Source: Bacteroidia bacterium
GTDB taxonomy: Bacteria > Bacteroidota > Bacteroidia > Bacteroidales > UBA932
Length of the DNA stretch: 64,000 bases
Direction: 5' to 3'
Assembly (NCBI GenBank): GCA_009929175.1
Contig: SABC01000007.1
Location: 1-64,000 of the forward strand
The notes under the pieces were generated by a model, which ran no database searches, was not told where the DNA came from, and saw only the letters and a program-made list of their open reading frames with translations. This document shows, in pieces, positions 53,208 to 62,202 of this stretch. The translations under genes and the position numbers were made by a program. Positions within the stretch are counted from its first letter, which is position 1; each line of letters opens with the position of its first letter.

Positions 53208-54989
53208 TTACTCCACAAAGGCAATGATTTCGCCTTTTTGAATAGTTTCGCCATGTTTGGCACAGATTTGTACAATCTTTCCGTTTACAGGTGATTTAAC
53301 CAATTCAATTCCGTAGAAAGCCTGCACAAAACACATGGTTTTGTTCTCTTCTACCTTTTCGCCTACGTTTGGAGCAGATGATGCGTCGGCCATGTCGTAC
53401 TGCCAGATCAGTTGGCCTTTGACAGGTGACTGTACAGGTTTGGCGTTAGGGTATTGTTCGAGTACTTTGTCTACGTCAAATTTTGGCATCTCTACAACAG
53501 GGCGGGTAACTACTATTGGGGCTCCCGCTTTGGCCTTGGCAGCCTCCAGCTCCTGCTCGAACCTCTGCTTGGCTACGCCGCTCTTGTAGTCACGGTATTG
53601 TCTTTCGTGCATGGCAAATTCGAAGAGCTCCTCGTCATCCTCGCCAAACTCCCAGTTGTTTTCCACCATCTCTTTGCGGAACCTGTCGAGTTCATTGGGG
53701 AAGGCATCCTGAGGTGTGCCGGTGTAGAACTCCATTCCTTTGTCCTTGGCCAGTTGTACCAGTTCGGGAGCAAGTTCGCCCGGGAGTTTGCCGGTTTTAC
53801 CAAGGATCATGTTCCATGTGTCTTTGTCAATTGTAGACCATCTTGGCTCGCCTTTGAGGGTATGCATAAGGTTCATTAGTGCGATATTCTTCACGTACTG
53901 GCTGAAGGGAGTCACCAATGGCGGGTATCCCATCTTAGGCCATACATATTCTACCTCTTGGAATAACATGACTACCAACTCGTTTAGTTGCAGTTCCTTT
54001 TTGCCTTGGTTCCTGAGGGAAGAGTTGATTGCTCCATGGAAACCTTTAAGGTCAGCCATCATTGAGCCCATCATACCACCGGGAAGTCCGCAACCTACCA
54101 GCAGGGATGTCATTTGTTTGTTACCCGGGTCAATGAAGTAGCCCAGATAGTCGTCTATGAAACTTTGTGTAAGGCGGCGAGCCTCCATGTAGGCATCCAT
54201 GTTGACATCCTTTACGAGAAAACCTGCATCTTTGAGCATTGCTTGTATTGTAATCACATCAGGGTGAACCATGCCCCATGCCAAAGGTTCCATTGCCACA
54301 TCCAGGTAATCTGCACCAGCACGTGCAACTTCCAACATAGAAGCTACTGAAAAACCGGGACCTGTGTGTCCATGATATTCTACAATAATGTGAGGGTATT
54401 TGTCTTTGATAGCTTTAGTAAGACGGCCCAGGAATGCGGGGCGTCCGATGCCGGCCATGTCTTTTAGGCAAATCTCGTCACAACCAAATGCTACAACTTT
54501 ATCTACAAGACCCATGTAATACTCTACAGTGTGAACGGGCGAGTAGGTTATGCTAAGGGCTACCTGCGAAATCATTCCGCCGGACTTGGCATATTTAACC
54601 GAAAGTTCAAGGTTCCTTGGGTCGTTAAGCCCGCAGAATGACCTTGAAATATTTGTACCCTGTTTTGCCTTTACTTTGTACATGAGCTCCCTCACATCGG
54701 CAGGTACCGGATTCATACGCAGCCCGTTAAGGCCACGTTCCAGCATATGGGTTTGTATTCCCACTTTGTTGAATGGCGCAGTCCACTCCCTTACTGCTTT
54801 GTTGGGGTTTTCTCCAAATAGAAGGTTTACCTGTTCAAAAGCACCACCATTAGTCTCCACACGGTCGAAACAACCCATGTCTATGATCACTGGTGCAATC
54901 TCTTTTAATTGGTGAACCTTGGGTACATACTTTCCCGAAGATTGCCACATGTCTCTGTATAACAGAGAGAATTTAATTTCACGAGCCAT
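53208..54989 (-). CDS. Oxaloacetate decarboxylase/pyruvate carboxylase subunit B-like carboxyltransferase
   Basis: 593 residues. The carboxyltransferase TIM barrel (about 1-300) has RDMWQSSGKYVP in place of the usual R-D-A-H-Q-S, the catalytic lysine block EICLKDMAGIGRP, and YHGHTGPGFS with the metal-binding HxH. A PYC_OADA-like helical domain follows (about 310-470), then a biotinyl/lipoyl-like domain (about 527-593: PVKGQLIWQYD, VKSPVNGKIVQI). The usual A-M-K-M biotin site aligns with AFYG, with Tyr559 where Lys should be, so biotin cannot attach there. The enzyme would need a separate biotin carrier or work differently. It transfers CO2 to or from pyruvate/oxaloacetate-type substrates; the exact substrate is unknown. 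Confidence 0.8.
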   Translation of the reverse strand: MAREIKFSLLYRDMWQSSGKYVPKVHQLKEIAPVIIDMGCFDRVETNGGAFEQVNLLFGENPNKAVREWTAPFNKVGIQTHMLERGLNGLRMNPVPADVRELMYKVKAKQGTNISRSFCGLNDPRNLELSVKYAKSGGMISQVALSITYSPVHTVEYYMGLVDKVVAFGCDEICLKDMAGIGRPAFLGRLTKAIKDKYPHIIVEYHGHTGPGFSVASMLEVARAGADYLDVAMEPLAWGMVHPDVITIQAMLKDAGFLVKDVNMDAYMEARRLTQSFIDDYLGYFIDPGNKQMTSLLVGCGLPGGMMGSMMADLKGFHGAINSSLRNQGKKELQLNELVVMLFQEVEYVWPKMGYPPLVTPFSQYVKNIALMNLMHTLKGEPRWSTIDKDTWNMILGKTGKLPGELAPELVQLAKDKGMEFYTGTPQDAFPNELDRFRKEMVENNWEFGEDDEELFEFAMHERQYRDYKSGVAKQRFEQELEAAKAKAGAPIVVTRPVVEMPKFDVDKVLEQYPNAKPVQSPVKGQLIWQYDMADASSAPNVGEKVEENKTMCFVQAFYGIELVKSPVNGKIVQICAKHGETIQKGEIIAFVE

Positions 54990-55060
54990 AATTACTATAT
55001 TGTTTTTAATTCTTATCTACACGTGCCATAATATAAGCAAAAACTCTACCAAAGAGGCCG

Positions 55061-55068
55061 CAAAATTA
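55061..55068 (-). promoter_or_regulatory. Carboxylase gene promoter -7 box
   Basis: Plus-strand CAAAATTA gives TAATTTTG on the minus strand. The leader before ATG 54989 is about 65 bases. Confidence 0.5.
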
Positions 55069-55149
55069 GAAATTTATCCTGAAATTTCCACTATCAATTC
55101 GTAACTTTTAGATAATAAACTGAAAGCATATGTTCTGTGAGAAAAAAAA

Positions 55150-55179
55150 TTGCAGAATCAAAAAAAAATAGTAATTTTG
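55150..55179 (+). promoter_or_regulatory. tRNA-His promoter
   Basis: TTG at 55150-55152, a 19-base spacer and TAATTTTG at 55172-55179, 38 bases before the tRNA. Confidence 0.65.
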
Positions 55180-55217
55180 CAGCCCGATTCCTACTCAATG
55201 AGAGTGGAGTTCAAATG

Positions 55218-55291
55218 GTGATTGTAGCTCAGTTGGTTAGAGCGCTAGTTTGTGGCACTAGAGGTCGTGGGTTCGATCCCCATCATTCACC
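55218..55291 (+). tRNA. tRNA-His (anticodon GTG)
   Basis: The acceptor stem GTGATTG (55218-55224) pairs with CATTCAC (55284-55290), with one U-U mismatch at position 5:68. G at 55217 opposite C at 55291 provides the extra -1 G:C73 pair typical of tRNA-His. D arm GCTC/GAGC, anticodon stem CTAGT/ACTAG with loop TTGTGGC (anticodon GTG), T loop TTCGATC. CCA is not fully encoded. Confidence 0.94.
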
Positions 55292-55292
55292 C

Positions 55293-55333
55293 AAAAAAAA
55301 GGGCGACTTTATTTTTTAAGTCGCCCTCTTTTT
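55293..55333 (+). terminator. Terminator, tRNA-His / macroglobulin gene (bidirectional)
   Basis: GGGCGACTT (55301-55309) pairs with AAGTCGCCC (55318-55326), with an A tract before and a T tract after. Confidence 0.85.
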
Positions 55334-55335
55334 GT

Positions 55336-58300
55336 TTATAATGCCGAAATGATTTTTATGCTCACCCCATTGGCCCTGTAACCCGGAACAAAGCAGGACT
55401 TTATAATTGAGATTCCGGTCGAGAATCCCCCCTTGTTGTCCACTATAAAATTCTCCCCGATAACAGTTTTTCCCTCCGGCAATAAATCGAAATGGTAGTT
55501 GATTTCATATTCTCCAACTTCCCGGTAGTAACCGGATTTGTATCCCGACATTTCGTTCCGGGGAACAAGGAGTCCCGGCAAATTTGTTGTCAGGCTTACA
55601 TATGACCTGTTTTGAATGTTCTCGATTGTATGGATTACCCTGACATGGTCGCCCGGCTTTAGCCTGCTTTGGTCCGAAAGCTCCGTTAGTACCTCTTTGC
55701 CATTTTCTTGTATTACATTATAGTACCTGCTCGTCAGGGCAATATCGTTACCGTAGCTTTTGACTTTTTCCTGGTGTTGCAGGTAGTTGTGCGTCAAGTA
55801 AAGGATTTCGGGAGAGTAGCCGTTTTTTTTAACGGTTATATACCCTTTCCTGCGATTGACTCTATAGCGGGAGGGTTTAGCCTTAATATTGCCATTGCTC
55901 AAGTTCCATGGCAGCAAAGGATTGGAAAGTGCCCATACAGCATCGGTAATGTATAGGCTTTTGCCCCAATATTGATTCTCTTTTTGGAGTATAAGCCACC
56001 TGGCTATACCCTCGGCCATCTCCATGTCGCCTGCTTTGGCAAACAGATTGAGCAGTTGTGAATGAGCAGTGGTTTCGTTGCTCACAATGCCTCGTAAAGG
56101 TAATACTGCATTAGGGAAGTAATAACCTTTTTTGCCGTTATTTATGGCATGTTCCCTGATTGAAGCCATATAGCGCCCCGTAGAACCCTCCCGTCCCCAG
56201 GCAAACAGGGCTGATGCCCTGCCGGCATTTTCCATCAATGAGTTGCTAAGCTCCGTTTTTTCCAGGATATCGAGGTAGATCCCAATCAAATCATTTACTT
56301 CCTTGGGGGGTGGTATATGTTTGTAATGTGCCCGCACTTTTAGATAACAGAGGTAAAAATATGGATGGTAGTTTTTATGCTGTTGTAAAAAATGGGTATC
56401 CATAGTGCGAATCATACTGATTATGAACTCCTCCTCTGTCTTTGTGAATGGTTTTTGGGATAATCCGGATATTTCCCCGATCTTATCCATGAAAAGATAT
56501 GAGAGGTAATAGCTGCCATCCATCCCGGCATACCAGCTCAGGAACCCGTTTTGGCTTCTCAGCTCTATGAACACTTCAAAAGCCTCCCTTGAGGCAGAGT
56601 CAAAACGGTCGTCACCGGTATAAGCCATAGCATACATCGACCCGAGGTGGGAAAAGAGGTCCCTGGAATGGGGAGATTTCAATTCTTCGAGCTCTGCTAG
56701 TAATATTTCCAAAGGGTTGGATAGTTGCACATTGGTACTGGTATGTTCGATGCTTGCATCTATTGCCGGAGGGGAAAAGGGAATAATATGTTCTCCTACT
56801 CTTTCAAGGGTGTGGATTTCTACCCGTGATACACGGGTGAGGGAGGGCAAGAGTTTTATCCTGTGTTCTTCGCCATCGGAGTAATTCCGGGATGTAATTA
56901 AAACCCTTACTTTTAAAGAATCGGCAACAAGGGCAGAGCTGACAGCCCTTTCGGGAATCGGCACACTCCAATGCAGGTTTCTTTGTTCTCCTGGTTTCAA
57001 ATGTACTGCCTTGGTTCCAAGGTGCTGTTCCCCGTAAAGCTCCAGGTAGGCATTGCATTTGGCATCAAGTGATTGAATGCTGTTGTTTATAGCAAGTGCC
57101 TCTATCACCAAAGAATCTCCCTGACGCACAAAACGTGGAAGGTTGCAAGCAATCATTACATCTTTGTCAATTATAAACTCCCCTTGAGTCGTTGAATGGT
57201 TCAGTTGCTTGTCGTGTGCAAACAACAGAAGACGGAAGGTCGATAACAGGTTTGATGTATTGAATTCAATGTTTACTTTTCCATCTTTGCCCGGGTAGAG
57301 GAATGGGGCAAAATAGAGTGTTTCCTTAAAGTTCTTGCGCATAAAATGGGTATCGTCCACGCTTTCTGGCCCCCGTAAGGAGGTTGATGCGGATTTCATT
57401 GATGCAGAAACAGGGTTGTAACCTCTTATACTAACACTACCATATCCTACAGCAAAAGGAATATCTTCTTCGATTTGTTCAAAAAGATGATCGGTATAAG
57501 GTGCATGGAACCCATTTGGGTTATATGGGGCAATATGGGCAGTACCAATGCTCCTTTGGATCAGGAATGAAGAGTTGATGGAAAGGGAGTGGGGCCCGTT
57601 TTTTTCGGTTGCTTTGTCAAAGATTGTGGCCATCAGTTCGGTAGGTATACCCTTTGGATTGGTGGTTTTTATGGTGATTGTTTCGTTCCTTCCAGGATGG
57701 TAGCTTTTCCTTAGATTAAGTACCTCGATGGATATTTTGTTAAGCTCTGTATCCGGAACCGGGAAATTAATTGTTGCTGTATGGGGGGTATCGTCCAATA
57801 TTGTTGTTATGCAAAAATTAAGGGTGCTACCTGCAGTTGCCGGCAGAGGAATACGATATTTTTCCAAACCATTTTTGATTGTGATGTTGCTTTGCCATAG
57901 CAGCGAATCTCCCGACCAGAACTCTGCAAGGGCATAGGCTTGCGGTGCATTTGTGCCTGCCAAAAATGTCAGGTAACCAGGGTCTGCATTTCCAAGGTTG
58001 TAAAAGAAGAACGGAGGATTATCCGGAATGTAATTATCCTCCAAATTGAAAACCACAAAGTCCGTTGAATCAATAATAACCCTGCCGTCGCTCTCCTCCA
58101 TTTTGCAAACTAACCTGTAGTGTCCGCTTGTAGCTCCCGATAGATTTGGTTTGATTGGTTTGCCCGCAGTTAATTGCCCCGAAGCTATTACCTCCCTGTT
58201 ATCTAAGGAGAGTATGGAGTACACACCTTCAAGCAGGTTCGCTCCGGCTTCACTATAGGTATTTACCAAGATGGTAGAAGGGTTTTGGGAACATATATGT

Positions 58301-60675
58301 TTTTCACAGTACAAGGAAATTCTTGAATTAAAAGGCCCTGCGTTAAAAGATGTGTGAAATTCGTTTGATTCCGAGATGGTTGAGGAGGCGGTGAATGTTA
58401 AGTGGAAAACTGCTGATGATATCCCGTATTTGGGTCCTGATTCTCCAGGGCCGGTATGTACGGGTAGGGTAAAGTAGCCAAGAGAGTCGCTTATTATTGA
58501 CCCTGATAGCTCCAAGCCTCCCAAATAAGGCATTGCCAATGGTTTTGAGCGAAAATAGACTGGGAAAATTGTGTGCCGGATAGTCGTGCCTGACAGAGGA
58601 AAGCCAGCATGGGAGAGCACACGGCCCTTTACATAAACCGTATCTCCCAATACGTGGTTGTATCCGATGGGTTCAAAGGTAATATGGAATGAGTTTCTCT
58701 TATGGTTTTCCAATCTGAACCTACTTTGGCTAGGGTGATATTGCCTGCCGCCTGGTACTGAAATGATACTGGCTACGTAGTTTCCTGCAGCAGCCTCCTT
58801 TCCGGGGAAAAACCACCCTGAGGCCGATCCGAATTCGTTTGCAGTCATTTTTTTGGAAAAGACTTCCTTACCCATGCCATCGGCGATACTAATTACAATA
58901 CTGTCCCGACTGTTAACGATTGTTTTTTTTGCGATATCGTACAGAATAACTTTGTAATGGATTGTATCTCCGGGGCGGTACAAGTTTCGGTCAAACAGGA
59001 TTTGGGCATAGCTTTGGGAATAGGAAGATCTGATATTGTTGCCGGGATAGATTACGACTCCCGGTCCAAAAGAACCGGCTTTGTACAGAATACGTCGATA
59101 ATGTTTTGCTAAAGAGTCGGTGTAGAGCCTGGTAAATCCGTTGGGACCTAAAATCTGACTCCCCAATGGTTTAATGGAATCGTAGGAGTAAGTTACGGGG
59201 TTTTGAATTTCGGAATAGAAGAAAACCTCTGTTTCGTCTTTTGGTTTTCCTGTTAGGAGGTCGACGGGGTATAGGTAAACAGATCCATTGATGTTCCTTT
59301 GGGCCACTGTGGTGCCGGTTGCAACAATACGGGTATAGAAGGCGGGGATACCTGTGCCAGCACTTAGTTCCAGTATATATAATCCCTCTTCTTGCAGCGT
59401 AAGGGGAAAAGGTTGTGTGTCCATCAATCCAAAATGGGTATTATTGAACGACAGTTGATGCTGACTTATAACTACGGCATCTTCCGTAAGTAGCTTCGAT
59501 ATGTTTTCCCTTTTTGCTCCAAACGAAATCAAAGACATTGGAGTGTCAGGATTCTTGACCTTGTAAATTGTAATCTGCCCCTTTGTATCTAAGTTTTTGT
59601 ATTCCAGTGATATTTTGAAAGGCATACCGGGATATACCTTTCCAGGATGGCTGCATTTGACCCATGATTTATGAGTTGTTTCACTGATTTGTGTCAAAGA
59701 TTCTGTTCCTTTGGCCAAAGGATGCTTTTGGCTCCAATATTTACAGTAATCATTTAGCCTTTTGTATCTTTCTGACAAGGAGTCCCTGGAAACTGCAGAG
59801 CCTTTTTGTAAGTCGGTTATCAATGTTTTTTGCAAAGATTTGGCATAAAGAACTACAAATCTTATAATATTTGGCTCCTCTTTGAATTCCTCTACAAGTG
59901 AGTGAATCATGGCAGGATCATAGGATTCTTCACCTGTAAATAAACTTGAAAAAGCTGAGTAATCGTAATACTTATACAAAGTTTCGAGATAGTTGTTACG
60001 ATTATCCTTTTGAAAATCTAAAAGAGTATTGAACACGGAGTCTGCCATGCTTTGTGTGGATTCAAAATGCTCAACATTCATAATATAGGGGAATTTTACT
60101 GTGGACCTCCTTTGAAAGTTGGGCCTTTTAAAAGTGCTTATCAAGCTTGAAAGGGCAAATTCATATAAGGAAGGGTCCTGTATACCTTCCATAAAATACT
60201 GGCTGGATGAGAGCCGGTTCCATTCGTCGGTTTTGACTTTTGGCAACATATGTGAATTACCAAGTATTTCGGTTTTCCAGTTTAAAGAATCGACATGCTT
60301 GAGCATTAGGCTTTTAAAAGCAAGTTTAGCTATTGGGTCTTCAAGGGTTTGGGCCTTGTCGGAGTATTCCGCAATTATTTTATCAACACCTTTCCAGTCC
60401 AGCATCTTGGTTGCCTCCACAGCAACATCGGCAGCAAGGAACATATCCTGATATGAATCTATGCTGTCAGCAAGTTCGTAAATTTGCCTTGCTTGGGCCA
60501 AAAGTGTAACATTTAACTTGTCTCTCCGGCTTGACCTGGTTTCGGACCATAACCTTGCTATCTCTTTTTTTAAAGAATCATCTTGCCCGCCAACAGGAGT
60601 GCTCGACAGAACCTGTAAGTAAAACATTGTTAAAATTGCAAGAGTAACATACCTGGGATTGAGCAGAGACTTCAT
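55336..60675 (-). CDS. Bacterial alpha-2-macroglobulin-family protein
   Basis: 1779 residues with an N-terminal hydrophobic signal but no lipobox. Helical N-terminal part, then macroglobulin domains: ILFDRNLYRPGDTIHYKVI (MG2-like, about 565-585), MTANEFGSASGWFFPGKEA, the bait-region segment around 1060-1120, FAPFLYPGKDGKVNIEFNTS and CNLPRFVRQGDSLVIEALA (A2M-type), and the C-terminal alpha-alpha toroid (LGSMYAMAYTGDDRF). The thioester C-x-E-Q is absent. The corresponding region reads ELKSPHSRDLFSHLGS, so it cannot cross-link by thioester. Such proteins are thought to protect the envelope from proteases. Single gene with its own promoter. Confidence 0.87.
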   Translation of the reverse strand: MKSLLNPRYVTLAILTMFYLQVLSSTPVGGQDDSLKKEIARLWSETRSSRRDKLNVTLLAQARQIYELADSIDSYQDMFLAADVAVEATKMLDWKGVDKIIAEYSDKAQTLEDPIAKLAFKSLMLKHVDSLNWKTEILGNSHMLPKVKTDEWNRLSSSQYFMEGIQDPSLYEFALSSLISTFKRPNFQRRSTVKFPYIMNVEHFESTQSMADSVFNTLLDFQKDNRNNYLETLYKYYDYSAFSSLFTGEESYDPAMIHSLVEEFKEEPNIIRFVVLYAKSLQKTLITDLQKGSAVSRDSLSERYKRLNDYCKYWSQKHPLAKGTESLTQISETTHKSWVKCSHPGKVYPGMPFKISLEYKNLDTKGQITIYKVKNPDTPMSLISFGAKRENISKLLTEDAVVISQHQLSFNNTHFGLMDTQPFPLTLQEEGLYILELSAGTGIPAFYTRIVATGTTVAQRNINGSVYLYPVDLLTGKPKDETEVFFYSEIQNPVTYSYDSIKPLGSQILGPNGFTRLYTDSLAKHYRRILYKAGSFGPGVVIYPGNNIRSSYSQSYAQILFDRNLYRPGDTIHYKVILYDIAKKTIVNSRDSIVISIADGMGKEVFSKKMTANEFGSASGWFFPGKEAAAGNYVASIISVPGGRQYHPSQSRFRLENHKRNSFHITFEPIGYNHVLGDTVYVKGRVLSHAGFPLSGTTIRHTIFPVYFRSKPLAMPYLGGLELSGSIISDSLGYFTLPVHTGPGESGPKYGISSAVFHLTFTASSTISESNEFHTSFNAGPFNSRISLYCEKHICSQNPSTILVNTYSEAGANLLEGVYSILSLDNREVIASGQLTAGKPIKPNLSGATSGHYRLVCKMEESDGRVIIDSTDFVVFNLEDNYIPDNPPFFFYNLGNADPGYLTFLAGTNAPQAYALAEFWSGDSLLWQSNITIKNGLEKYRIPLPATAGSTLNFCITTILDDTPHTATINFPVPDTELNKISIEVLNLRKSYHPGRNETITIKTTNPKGIPTELMATIFDKATEKNGPHSLSINSSFLIQRSIGTAHIAPYNPNGFHAPYTDHLFEQIEEDIPFAVGYGSVSIRGYNPVSASMKSASTSLRGPESVDDTHFMRKNFKETLYFAPFLYPGKDGKVNIEFNTSNLLSTFRLLLFAHDKQLNHSTTQGEFIIDKDVMIACNLPRFVRQGDSLVIEALAINNSIQSLDAKCNAYLELYGEQHLGTKAVHLKPGEQRNLHWSVPIPERAVSSALVADSLKVRVLITSRNYSDGEEHRIKLLPSLTRVSRVEIHTLERVGEHIIPFSPPAIDASIEHTSTNVQLSNPLEILLAELEELKSPHSRDLFSHLGSMYAMAYTGDDRFDSASREAFEVFIELRSQNGFLSWYAGMDGSYYLSYLFMDKIGEISGLSQKPFTKTEEEFIISMIRTMDTHFLQQHKNYHPYFYLCYLKVRAHYKHIPPPKEVNDLIGIYLDILEKTELSNSLMENAGRASALFAWGREGSTGRYMASIREHAINNGKKGYYFPNAVLPLRGIVSNETTAHSQLLNLFAKAGDMEMAEGIARWLILQKENQYWGKSLYITDAVWALSNPLLPWNLSNGNIKAKPSRYRVNRRKGYITVKKNGYSPEILYLTHNYLQHQEKVKSYGNDIALTSRYYNVIQENGKEVLTELSDQSRLKPGDHVRVIHTIENIQNRSYVSLTTNLPGLLVPRNEMSGYKSGYYREVGEYEINYHFDLLPEGKTVIGENFIVDNKGGFSTGISIIKSCFVPGYRANGVSIKIISAL

Positions 60676-60699
60676 AGGTGTGAATTTTATTGGTTATTA

Positions 60700-60707
60700 C
60701 AAATTTA
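60700..60707 (-). promoter_or_regulatory. Macroglobulin gene promoter -7 box
   Basis: Plus-strand CAAATTTA reads TAAATTTG on the minus strand, 24 bases before ATG 60675. Confidence 0.5.
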
Positions 60708-60724
60708 GAATATTTTGCAGATAC

Positions 60725-60865
60725 TTTGTTACTCCAGGACTCTTAAATTTGTATTTACGACCAACCGGCATTTTCCCGGTTTGGTTTTATAAGAAGATCT
60801 TTAAGGTAGCCGATAATCTGAAAGAGACGGAAAACCCGGTATTAGTGTCGCTAAAGTTGAGATAG
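60725..60865 (+). pseudogene. C-terminal remnant of a 6-bladed beta-propeller gene
   Basis: An open frame ending at TAG 60863-60865 encodes LNLYLRPTGIFPVWFYKKIF followed by KVADNLKETENPVLVSLKLR. The closing pattern (K-x-A-D-x-L-K-E-x-x-N-P-V-L-V-x-x-K-L) is the one I associate with C-termini of Bacteroidetes 6-bladed beta-propeller lipoproteins. The rest of the gene is missing, because upstream is the start of the macroglobulin gene. An intact propeller lipoprotein gene follows at 60944, so this may be what is left of a tandem paralogue after a deletion or insertion. Resemblance is from memory only. Confidence 0.35.
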
Positions 60866-60889
60866 TCCATTATTTTCCTTTAAAAGCCA

Positions 60890-60918
60890 TTGTTCGAAAG
60901 ATTAATATGTTATATTTG
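60890..60918 (+). promoter_or_regulatory. Propeller lipoprotein promoter
   Basis: TTG at 60890-60892, an 18-base spacer and TATATTTG at 60911-60918, 25 bases before the GTG start. Confidence 0.6.
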
Positions 60919-60943
60919 AGGGTTAATAGATAAAATTTATATC

Positions 60944-61978
60944 GTGAAAAAGCAATTATTATTATTTTTAGTTTTGGCAATATTGCATGGGTGTAAACAA
61001 TCGAGACAGATAACTGACAAGATTTTCACACCTGCAGATTTTGAGCTTGATACTGTTTCTGTCACAATACACGAGACCGACAAAATATTTGCGAGCATCT
61101 CGGGGGTGGACATAGTTGATGATTATTTGGTGCTGAAAGCCCGTGATGAGAACGGGACCCTGCTTTTCTTCGATATTAAAAATGGATTTGAATACAGCCA
61201 TACCGGGGGTGTGATAGGAAGGGGCCCCGGAGAGTACCTGCATAAAATACACTATATGTCCAAATCTATGGACTCTTGTTTTGTAAGCTTTAGCAGCCCG
61301 GGCAGGACATGGGTTTTTTCAAACAAAGATTTTGTGAGTAAGAGATCAAAAAGCCGGGAAATAAAGAGGAAGTCGGCTATGGACTATTTGCCGGTCAATG
61401 GATATAATATTGGAATATCTAATATTGGAGTGTCTGATTTGAGGAAACGTTTTTCCCTGTTTGAAAATGATGGTACCATTACCGGCAGTTATGACCATTA
61501 TCCACTGGCCAGGGATAAGAGTAAATATGAACAATGGGCTTCATCAGAAAAGGTGGCCAATCATCCCACAGAACCAAGGTTTGTGTCTCTCTTCACTATC
61601 CCGGGGACAGTGGAGATTTTCAAGCTTAAGAGCGGCCAGATAGAAAGGGAGAATTTAAGACATTATGGGGACACACTTATCATTAATGACTTTAAAGACG
61701 ACGGGGTTATCGATTATGAAAGAAAAGTGGGATTTAGTGTTATCTATTGTACCCAAAACTACATATATATGACCTATTCGGGCCATACGCTGGGAGAATT
61801 TATCGGATTGAGTGGTACAAATTACCTGGTAGTAATGGATTGGAATGCAAATATCAAAAAAGTTTATTACGTGGAGCCGATCATGAGAATGTTTGCTGTT
61901 TCCCCTGACGATAAAATAGTTTGGTTTTCAACTCTAAACGACAAACTGGAAGATGCCGTGGCAAGTTTCGAATTGTAA
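60944..61978 (+). CDS. 6-bladed beta-propeller (BF3164/TolB-like) lipoprotein
   Basis: 344 residues starting with GTG. Signal peptide with lipobox LHGC (Cys17). Repeating beta blades with the family pattern (DIVDDYLVLKARDENGTLLFF, GGVIGRGPGEYLHKI with the conserved G-x-G-P-G-E-Y, and YIYMTYSGHTLGEF). Bacteroidetes encode many of these surface or periplasmic propellers, but their ligands are mostly unknown. It has its own promoter and a possible degraded paralogue upstream. No terminator is obvious before the next promoter. Confidence 0.82.
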   Translation: MKKQLLLFLVLAILHGCKQSRQITDKIFTPADFELDTVSVTIHETDKIFASISGVDIVDDYLVLKARDENGTLLFFDIKNGFEYSHTGGVIGRGPGEYLHKIHYMSKSMDSCFVSFSSPGRTWVFSNKDFVSKRSKSREIKRKSAMDYLPVNGYNIGISNIGVSDLRKRFSLFENDGTITGSYDHYPLARDKSKYEQWASSEKVANHPTEPRFVSLFTIPGTVEIFKLKSGQIERENLRHYGDTLIINDFKDDGVIDYERKVGFSVIYCTQNYIYMTYSGHTLGEFIGLSGTNYLVVMDWNANIKKVYYVEPIMRMFAVSPDDKIVWFSTLNDKLEDAVASFEL

Positions 61979-61993
61979 GTTGCAGCGATTTTA

Positions 61994-62026
61994 TTTGCTA
62001 TTATGAAAAATTTTATTCTATATTTG
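61994..62026 (+). promoter_or_regulatory. Promoter of the aromatic leader and operon
   Basis: TTTG at 61994-61997, a 21-base spacer and TATATTTG at 62019-62026, matching the Bacteroidetes consensus. The predicted start near 62033 leaves about 20 bases before the leader-peptide ATG. Confidence 0.75.
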
Positions 62027-62053
62027 TACAAACAAAACAAAGTGCACTCACAA

Positions 62054-62137
62054 ATGCAAAACCTTAATTCATACTTCTTCTTTTTTTATTACTTCTTTTT
62101 TAGGAAAAGGGGCGTATGTGTTATTTGTGAATGGTAA
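62054..62137 (+). CDS. Phe/Tyr leader peptide (attenuator peptide)
   Basis: A 27-residue ORF, ATG 62054 to TAA 62135-62137. Codons 7-16 encode Y-F-F-F-F-Y-Y-F-F-F: ten aromatic residues in a row (seven Phe, three Tyr). The rest is MQNLNS before and RKRGVCVICEW after. It is followed by an intrinsic terminator and then by an aminotransferase-tyrA operon. This is the architecture of pheL-type transcription attenuation, in which ribosome stalling at Phe or Tyr codons controls a downstream terminator. The run of aromatic codons is far too regular to be chance. Confidence 0.85.
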   Translation: MQNLNSYFFFFYYFFFRKRGVCVICEW

Positions 62138-62194
62138 GTGAGAGTAAAAAGAGAAAATAATACAAAAGCCCCGGATTTCCGGGGCTTTTTTTTT
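62103..62194 (+). terminator. Attenuator: terminator and competing antiterminator
   Basis: Terminator: AAAAGCCCCGG (62164-62174), loop ATTT, CCGGGGCTTTT (62179-62189), then T to 62194, ending 8 bases before the aminotransferase ATG. Antiterminator: GGAAA (62103-62107) with TTTCC (62176-62180), and GGGGC (62109-62113) with GCCCC (62168-62172), ten pairs with a small internal loop. The two forms share 62168-62180 and exclude each other. The left antiterminator arm begins one base after the last Phe codon. A ribosome stalled in the aromatic run leaves the GGGGC arm free; one that reaches the stop codon disrupts it. Confidence 0.8.
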
Positions 62195-62202
62195 GTACGT
62201 CT

